This document shows, piece after piece, positions 59,828 through 64,000 of a stretch of 64,000 bases of DNA. This stretch comes from Candidatus Gastranaerophilales bacterium HUM_1 (GTDB lineage: Bacteria > Cyanobacteriota > Vampirovibrionia > Gastranaerophilales > Gastranaerophilaceae). The stretch is taken from contig DAAY01000008.1 in NCBI GenBank assembly GCA_002103105.1, positions 124,001 to 188,000 of the forward strand. The letters run 5' to 3'. The notes beneath the pieces were generated by a model that saw only the letters and a program-made list of their open reading frames with translations, did not search any database and had not been told where the DNA came from. A program made the translations under genes and the position numbers. How positions within the stretch are numbered: position 1 is the first letter of the stretch; every line of letters begins with the position of its first letter.

Positions 59828-61285
59828 ATGAGTTTCGTATCTTTTGACCAAGCACAAACGATGAATAATCTCGCACGTTATGCCACAGGTACTGCAATTA
59901 ACAGACAGGAAGAACCATCTGGCATTGTTTCTGGGGCCCTATTTATGGGTGGTGTTAGCGGAGCAAATTGGGCATGGAAAAATAGAAAAAGTTTCAAAGC
60001 TGGCTGGCAAAACCTTGCAAAAGAAGCAGCAGAAAGAGATAAACTTATCAGGTCAACAAATGTAGTTCCTAAAGGTAAAGCATTTAGCAAAGTACGAAAT
60101 ATCTGGGCTGGAGCTAGTAAATATGTAGCCCAAAAAGAAGCAGCCGCCGAAAGTGCAAAAGCAGCAGCGTCAGCAACTTCTCAAGCTAGCAAAGGGTTCT
60201 TTGGAAAAACTAAAAATGCTTTAGGGATAACAAAAGTATCTAAGTTCTTAACTTCAACAGCAGCTAAGCATCCAAAATTTGCACCTTTAATAAAAGGAAT
60301 CAAAGGAAACGCAGGCTTTGCAATCTTTTCTTTAGGAGTTGGAGTTGTTTTAGATGTTATTCCAGCATTCCAAATAGGAGCAACTGAAGGATTTAAACAA
60401 TTAGGCAAAACAGCTATGAAAACAACCGCTGAAGTCGGAGGTTGGGCAGCAGGAACAGCCCTTGGAGCAAAAGCTGGTGCAGCAGTTGGAACCTGTATAG
60501 GCGGACCAATTGGTACAGCAGTTGGAACTGTACTTGGAGCAGCCTGCGGATTCTTAGGCAGTTGGCTTGCAAGTAAAGCAGCAGACAAAGTTATTGGACC
60601 AAACGAAGTAGAAATAGCACAACAAAAAAATTCAGAAAATTTAGCCCAAGCAGCGAAAGATGATGCAAAAGTGCAAGACGAAGTAGTCGGACAAGCTCTA
60701 CAAAACCTAGTCGCAAATTACACAGAAAACGGAGAACTCTCTGATGATGATAAAATAGCTAAAAAATCATTAGAAAAAGTGATTGGAGAAGAAATTAATC
60801 TTGATGAATTAGCACAAGAATACGCAGCGGCGTCTAAAAATCAATCCGCTGCACCTCAAGATACAACAGTTGCACCACAAGATACAACCGCTCCAACTCA
60901 AGAACAACAAGCTATTCAAATGCAAGCTGAACTTCAAGCACAGCAACAAACACAACAACCAACGTTTACTGCACAATCACAACAACCTAGCACAGAATTG
61001 GAAAACGAAGCAGAAGAAGCTCAAGGTGCAAAAGAAAAAGATAAAGCTAAAAAACAATACACAAGTCCAATGTTCTTAACTCCAACAACAGCATATTCTT
61101 CACCATTAAATAATCCATTTTTGACATCATCAAACAACAACGACTCAATGGCTAATCCATATGGCTCAATGTCAGCAATGAGCAACCCATACGAAAACAT
61201 ATATAACAACTTATATCAAACATCAAATCAACAACAAGTACAAAACACAGACCCAAATAAGTTTGTATATAACCCGAAAGCTTAA
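59828..61285 (+). CDS. Glycine-zipper protein with Gln/Asn-rich tail (second of pair)
   Basis: 485 aa. A short N-terminal region with SGALFMGGVSGANWAWKNRK, an Ala/Lys helical part (EAAAESAKAAASATSQASKG), hydrophobic AGFAIFSLGVGVVLDVIPAF (near 163) and a long glycine-zipper segment (AAGTALGAKAGAAVGTCIGG, TAVGTVLGAACGFLGSWLA, about 205-260). An acidic helical region and a Gln-rich, then Asn/Tyr-rich tail with three NPY/NPF motifs (NNPFLTSSNN, ANPYGSMSAMSNPYENIY) follow. RBS TAGGAG. Same plan as the preceding gene. No signal peptide; unknown function. Confidence 0.72.
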   Translation: MSFVSFDQAQTMNNLARYATGTAINRQEEPSGIVSGALFMGGVSGANWAWKNRKSFKAGWQNLAKEAAERDKLIRSTNVVPKGKAFSKVRNIWAGASKYVAQKEAAAESAKAAASATSQASKGFFGKTKNALGITKVSKFLTSTAAKHPKFAPLIKGIKGNAGFAIFSLGVGVVLDVIPAFQIGATEGFKQLGKTAMKTTAEVGGWAAGTALGAKAGAAVGTCIGGPIGTAVGTVLGAACGFLGSWLASKAADKVIGPNEVEIAQQKNSENLAQAAKDDAKVQDEVVGQALQNLVANYTENGELSDDDKIAKKSLEKVIGEEINLDELAQEYAAASKNQSAAPQDTTVAPQDTTAPTQEQQAIQMQAELQAQQQTQQPTFTAQSQQPSTELENEAEEAQGAKEKDKAKKQYTSPMFLTPTTAYSSPLNNPFLTSSNNNDSMANPYGSMSAMSNPYENIYNNLYQTSNQQQVQNTDPNKFVYNPKA

Positions 61286-61306
61286 TCAAACTAAGCAAAA
61301 AGAACA

Positions 61307-61335
61307 AAAGAGTTCCTAACAAATAGGAACTCTTT
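61307..61335 (+). terminator. Terminator after the glycine-zipper pair
   Basis: Perfect twelve-base-pair stem AAAGAGTTCCTA/TAGGAACTCTTT with a 5-nt loop and T run, 21 nt after the stop codon. Confidence 0.9.
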
Positions 61336-61366
61336 ATTTTTTAATTTTGTTCAAGTCGTAATTCGT

Positions 61367-61540
61367 TTAGACTCCACAAACATGGAAATCACGTTCTGAT
61401 ACAGATGAAGTACATTCTAATAGTTGAGTTAAAAGTTTTTCAATTACTCTTTCTACTGTTTTCACTTCACCTTGTAATGCTTTGAAACTTTCTTCTTTTG
61501 TTTCTTTTAGTGCATTTTCAAAAATTTCATCTGTGTACAT
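61367..61540 (-). CDS. 57-aa acidic helical protein
   Basis: ATG with AAGGAG 9 nt upstream. Product MYTDEIFENALKETKEESFK, ALQGEVKTVERVIEKLLTQL, then LECTSSVSERDFHVCGV; helical, amphipathic, with two cysteines near the end. No membrane segment. It stands alone in a gap, convergent with the glycine-zipper gene. Not recognised, but the ribosome binding site and even codon use make it a likely real gene. Confidence 0.6.
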   Translation of the reverse strand: MYTDEIFENALKETKEESFKALQGEVKTVERVIEKLLTQLLECTSSVSERDFHVCGV

Positions 61541-61697
61541 AAATTATACTCCTTATTATCTCAACAATTTATACTACGGCTCTTTTTCATAAAAACTTTA
61601 ATTTTTCATAAAATTTTTGTTACAAAATTTCATCTTTTGTAGAGGTTTAAATAATTTTAAAGTAAAATGTTAACATGTTTGCAAAGGGGAAATACTA

Positions 61698-62534
61698 ATG
61701 TTAAAGGATTTCGAATTGACAAGTTACGATTTTTATTCAAACCGCAGGGACATGGAATTAATCTCTACTATTGTAGAGACTTTGAAAAAAATCCTTGAAG
61801 AAGATAGAAAACAAGAACAACCTTTATTTTTGAAAATATCTGATAATTTGATAATGAATATTGCAAGAAAAGTTGTTCAAGAGAAAAAGAAAACATTCCT
61901 AATTGGTATTACAGGAGAAAGTGCTTCTGGGAAAACAGTTTTCGTTGATAACACAATTAAAGCATGTCTTAAAAATAAAACTGAAGGTATCTATACAGTA
62001 ATTCGTTGTGACGATTATTACAAAGATACTTCAAAAGAATTAAAAGAAGCTGGAAGTTATGAAGCATTATTCAAAACAGGTTTTAGTTTTGACACACCAG
62101 ATGTTATCGATTTGGATTTGATGAAAAGCCATTTAGTTTCATTAAAGGAAGGCTTAACAATCAAATCTCCTCGATATAACTTTGTAACTTGTGAATCTGA
62201 TCCTAACGGAGATGAAAAGAAACCAGCAAAAGTTATTTTAACAGAAGGATTGTATGTCTTGAATGAAGGCGTAAGAGATATTATGGACGTTAAAGTTTAC
62301 GTATTCACACCGCTTGAAGTTATCAAAGATAGATGGTACAAACGAGCTGCTCAGCGAGGTAAATCTGGAGAAGCCGCTGATTTACAATTTGCAGATGTAA
62401 ATAAAACTGCCCAACAATATATTCGCCCAGCTTATCAAATTTCTGATGCGGTAATCAACGGAATGGTTAGCCAAGAATATATTCAAGAAATTACAGACAA
62501 AATATTCAACGCTCTAAGAGCTATTGAATTTTAA
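61698..62534 (+). CDS. Uridine kinase / phosphoribulokinase family protein
   Basis: 278-aa P-loop kinase. An N-terminal extension of about 65 residues precedes IGITGESASGKTVF (Walker A, 69-82), VIRCDDYYKDTSKE (the substrate-binding DDYY, near 105), a DTPDVIDLDLM stretch and VILTEGLYVLNEG (near 175), then RWYKRAAQRGKSGEAADLQF (lid). The family phosphorylates uridine/cytidine or ribulose-5-phosphate; without the cyanobacterial PRK context uridine kinase or a related kinase is more likely. AAAGGGGA before ATG and a terminator after. Confidence 0.82.
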   Translation: MLKDFELTSYDFYSNRRDMELISTIVETLKKILEEDRKQEQPLFLKISDNLIMNIARKVVQEKKKTFLIGITGESASGKTVFVDNTIKACLKNKTEGIYTVIRCDDYYKDTSKELKEAGSYEALFKTGFSFDTPDVIDLDLMKSHLVSLKEGLTIKSPRYNFVTCESDPNGDEKKPAKVILTEGLYVLNEGVRDIMDVKVYVFTPLEVIKDRWYKRAAQRGKSGEAADLQFADVNKTAQQYIRPAYQISDAVINGMVSQEYIQEITDKIFNALRAIEF

Positions 62535-62552
62535 ATAAAAAATATATTACAA

Positions 62553-62583
62553 AAAAGAGGAACAATAATTGTTCCTCTTTTTT
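62553..62583 (+). terminator. Terminator after the uridine-kinase-like gene
   Basis: Stem AAAAGAGGAACAA/TTGTTCCTCTTTT with a short TAA loop and a run of T. Confidence 0.85.
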
Positions 62584-62609
62584 TGTTAGGAAGTAAAAGT
62601 TCCCCACCT

Positions 62610-62885
62610 TTAAAAAGCTTTTTGACAAGTATTGCATCTTGGCTCAACCTGTATTGGTGCAGCACATCCGCAAGGTTCACCCTTAATCTTTACTCCATGT
62701 AATTTTTCGCACTTCGTAAGTTTTGGTTTCTTGCATTTAACGACTTTTTGTTTTTGACATCCGCAATTTCTAAAACCAGTAAAAGGATTTAAACTATTCA
62801 AACCATCATATGTCCACGCAAAAGCACCCTGAGCAGGAATTGTTAAAAATGCAAGCAAGGTAAAGAAACCCAGAAATTTTTTCAT
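62610..62885 (-). CDS. Small cysteine-rich secreted protein
   Basis: 91 aa with a signal peptide (MKKFLGFFTLLAFLTIPAQG, cleavage near AFA-WTY). The mature part has ten cysteines in about 70 residues: FRNCGCQKQKVVKCKKPKL, TKCEKLHGVKIKGEPCGCAA, EPRCNTCQK. It is also Lys-rich. The spacing suggests disulphides or metal binding. AGGAG is 6 nt from this ATG, which beats a GTG two codons earlier. No family recognised. It could be an envelope structural or metal-binding protein. Confidence 0.72.
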   Translation of the reverse strand: MKKFLGFFTLLAFLTIPAQGAFAWTYDGLNSLNPFTGFRNCGCQKQKVVKCKKPKLTKCEKLHGVKIKGEPCGCAAPIQVEPRCNTCQKAF

Positions 62886-63028
62886 ATTCACTCCTTATAT
62901 TTTTATTAACTACCCCAAGTAGGTAACATTATTATTTTAAAAGTTTTAGTTAAAATTTCTATATCCATAAGGAGCAAAATACATAGAAAAACAGATTAAA
63001 TAAAAAGTAGTATTTTTTGACAAAAAAA

Positions 63029-63061
63029 AATCTGGTTAAAAGAAAAACTTAAAACCAGATT
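63029..63061 (-). terminator. Terminator of the SLH-domain gene
   Basis: AATCTGGTT/AACCAGATT stem on the minus strand followed by nine T residues, 23 nt beyond the stop codon. Confidence 0.8.
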
Positions 63062-63083
63062 ATTTTTATATTTTGAACGTTAA

Positions 63084-64000
63084 CTATTTAGAGATGCTTG
63101 CATCTTCTAATAAGATAACTTTAACAGTTTCACCTTTTTTAGCACTGTAATTCAATCCTGGAGTAACTAAACCAGTAACCAAACCAACACCAGCACCAAC
63201 TGGAGTACCGATAGCAATACCAGTACCTACTTTGTCTGGGTTAGGAATGAATGAGAAACCAACACCAGCACCAGTACCAACAGCAGCACCACCAACAGTG
63301 TATAATGCAACTTTACCAGCTGTCATCCAAGGACCTTCTTTCAATGCATAATCTTTGTAGAATGGTTTTGCATTTAAGTCAACTGTTTTTCCATCTGGAG
63401 TAACAACTTTGTTGATTTGAGCATAAACTCTAGCGTTTTTGTTGAACCATTGTGGATCTTTAATTTCTAATACATTACCATAGAAAGTAGATCCAGCTGG
63501 GAATAATACAGTACCTTCTTCAGTTACGATATTTTCTGAGTTAGAGAATGTAACAGCATCACCAGCAGCATGCAATTTTGATTTGAATGCTTCATTAAAT
63601 TCAATAGCTAATACGTTACCTTCTTTAACGATGTTTCTCAAGTTAGTAACTGTAACTTCGTTAGAAGGAGCTTTTTTAACCATGTTCAAGTGTTCAGTAC
63701 CAGTAACTGTTTCTGTAACTTTTTTGTATTGAGATTTTACAAGATCTAATCTTTGTCTTAATCTGTATAATAATACAGCAGCTTCAGCTCTTGTTAAATC
63801 TTCAGTTGGTCTTAATTCATTTTCATTAGGGTGATTTACGTAGATACCGTATGATAAAGTTTTTGCATAAACATTTTTAGCCCATCCTGGAACTTTATTA
63901 GCATCTGAGTATTTAGAAACTACATTGGCATCAACTGTACCATCAATAGTGATGTGGCTAATTACTGATTGAGCTTCATCTCTCAAAATGTGACCAGCTG
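63084..64000 (-). CDS. SLH-domain envelope protein, 3' part
   Basis: The frame is open to the window edge (AGHILRDEAQSVISH), so the gene starts outside and the TTG at 63986 is internal. The visible N-terminal part is an S-layer-homology domain: HITIDGTVDANVVSKYSD, KVPGWAKNVYAKTLSYGIYV, LTRAEAAVLLYRLRQ. A beta-rich region follows (VTVTNLRNIVKEGNVLAIEF, VLFPAGSTFYGNVLEIKDP), then a hydrophobic glycine-rich stretch (ALYTVGGAAVGTGAGVGFSF and TPVGAGVGLVTGLV) and a short end SAKKGETVKVILLEDASI. SLH domains tether proteins to the cell wall or, in Cyanobacteria, occur in outer-membrane porins. Codon use is more uniform than in neighbours, as for a highly expressed gene. Confidence 0.85.
   Translation of the reverse strand, partial: AGHILRDEAQSVISHITIDGTVDANVVSKYSDANKVPGWAKNVYAKTLSYGIYVNHPNENELRPTEDLTRAEAAVLLYRLRQRLDLVKSQYKKVTETVTGTEHLNMVKKAPSNEVTVTNLRNIVKEGNVLAIEFNEAFKSKLHAAGDAVTFSNSENIVTEEGTVLFPAGSTFYGNVLEIKDPQWFNKNARVYAQINKVVTPDGKTVDLNAKPFYKDYALKEGPWMTAGKVALYTVGGAAVGTGAGVGFSFIPNPDKVGTGIAIGTPVGAGVGLVTGLVTPGLNYSAKKGETVKVILLEDASISK

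Noticed and set aside
61698..62534. Phosphoribulokinase of the Calvin cycle
   Set aside because: P-loop and DDYY motifs are common to uridine kinases; no RuBisCO or other Calvin-cycle gene is present and the N-terminal extension is not that of PRK.

Overview
The window is AT-rich bacterial chromosome with short intergenic gaps and frequent gene overlaps. Several features point to a non-photosynthetic relative of Cyanobacteria, most likely a gut Gastranaerophilales/Melainabacteria (Vampirovibrionia) lineage: an OmpR-type regulator that reads like cyanobacterial RpaB/Ycf27 (3300-4049), a DUF512 PDZ/radical-SAM-like protein of the kind conserved in Cyanobacteria (47756-49024), a KdsB enzyme implying Kdo and a Gram-negative outer membrane, an SLH-domain protein at the right edge, and several pilin-like proteins. 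No photosynthesis genes are present. The taxonomic placement is inference; no database search was possible.

Layout. 1-4.7 kb: core genes (accD 3' end, accA, prmA, kdsB, an rpaB-like regulator, a small membrane protein, tRNA-His). 4.8-9.4 kb: lineage-specific proteins, including a kinase-fold candidate, a tetra-membrane-segment protein with a 5'-truncated second copy, and small hypotheticals. 9.5-17.3 kb: a compact co-directional glycan operon (GT2-LicD fusion, CDP-glycerol-type glycerophosphotransferase, IspD/TarI-like cytidylyltransferase, NAD-dependent epimerase, pyruvyl transferase, MsbA-like ABC exporter) closed by a strong terminator. It looks like a system for making and exporting a polyol-phosphate- and pyruvate-decorated surface glycan. 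17.5-25.8 kb: a 56-aa protein and one 2,611-aa protein with EF-hand-like, LysM and FHA regions and a C-terminal helical domain that faintly resembles Fic. 25.9-31.9 kb: a structured-RNA candidate, a two-component pair, a pilin, a small HTH-like protein, rlmN, a Cys-cluster protein, a CX5R phosphatase and a phosphoesterase. 32-36 kb: ispG and a secreted trio (small protein, TPR protein, GH10-like hydrolase). 36.6-37.0 kb: a mosaic of dispersed repeats. 37-53 kb: glyS, an XRE regulator with a perfect inverted-repeat operator, a UshA-like phosphatase, prfB with a programmed frameshift, membrane proteins, an amidohydrolase, DUF512, PadR, a HEFQH protein and a GT39. 53.2-57.6 kb: two adjacent N6-adenine methylase genes, one with an N-terminal PD-ExK-like nuclease region, forming a putative restriction-modification module. 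57.7-64 kb: rnhB, a 51-aa candidate protein, two related glycine-zipper proteins, a uridine-kinase-like gene, a Cys-rich secreted protein and the SLH gene running off the edge.

Themes that cut across genes: (i) at least five genes (ispG, rlmN, prfB, rnhB, padR-like) have promoter-like hexamers whose -10 box ends 6-7 nt before the ATG and no Shine-Dalgarno, suggesting leaderless mRNAs; (ii) a short N-terminal motif, N-[VI]-x-F-x-[AG], is shared by three otherwise unrelated proteins; (iii) a palindromic switch-like RNA precedes the LuxR-type regulator; (iv) a 27-nt dispersed repeat occurs three times.
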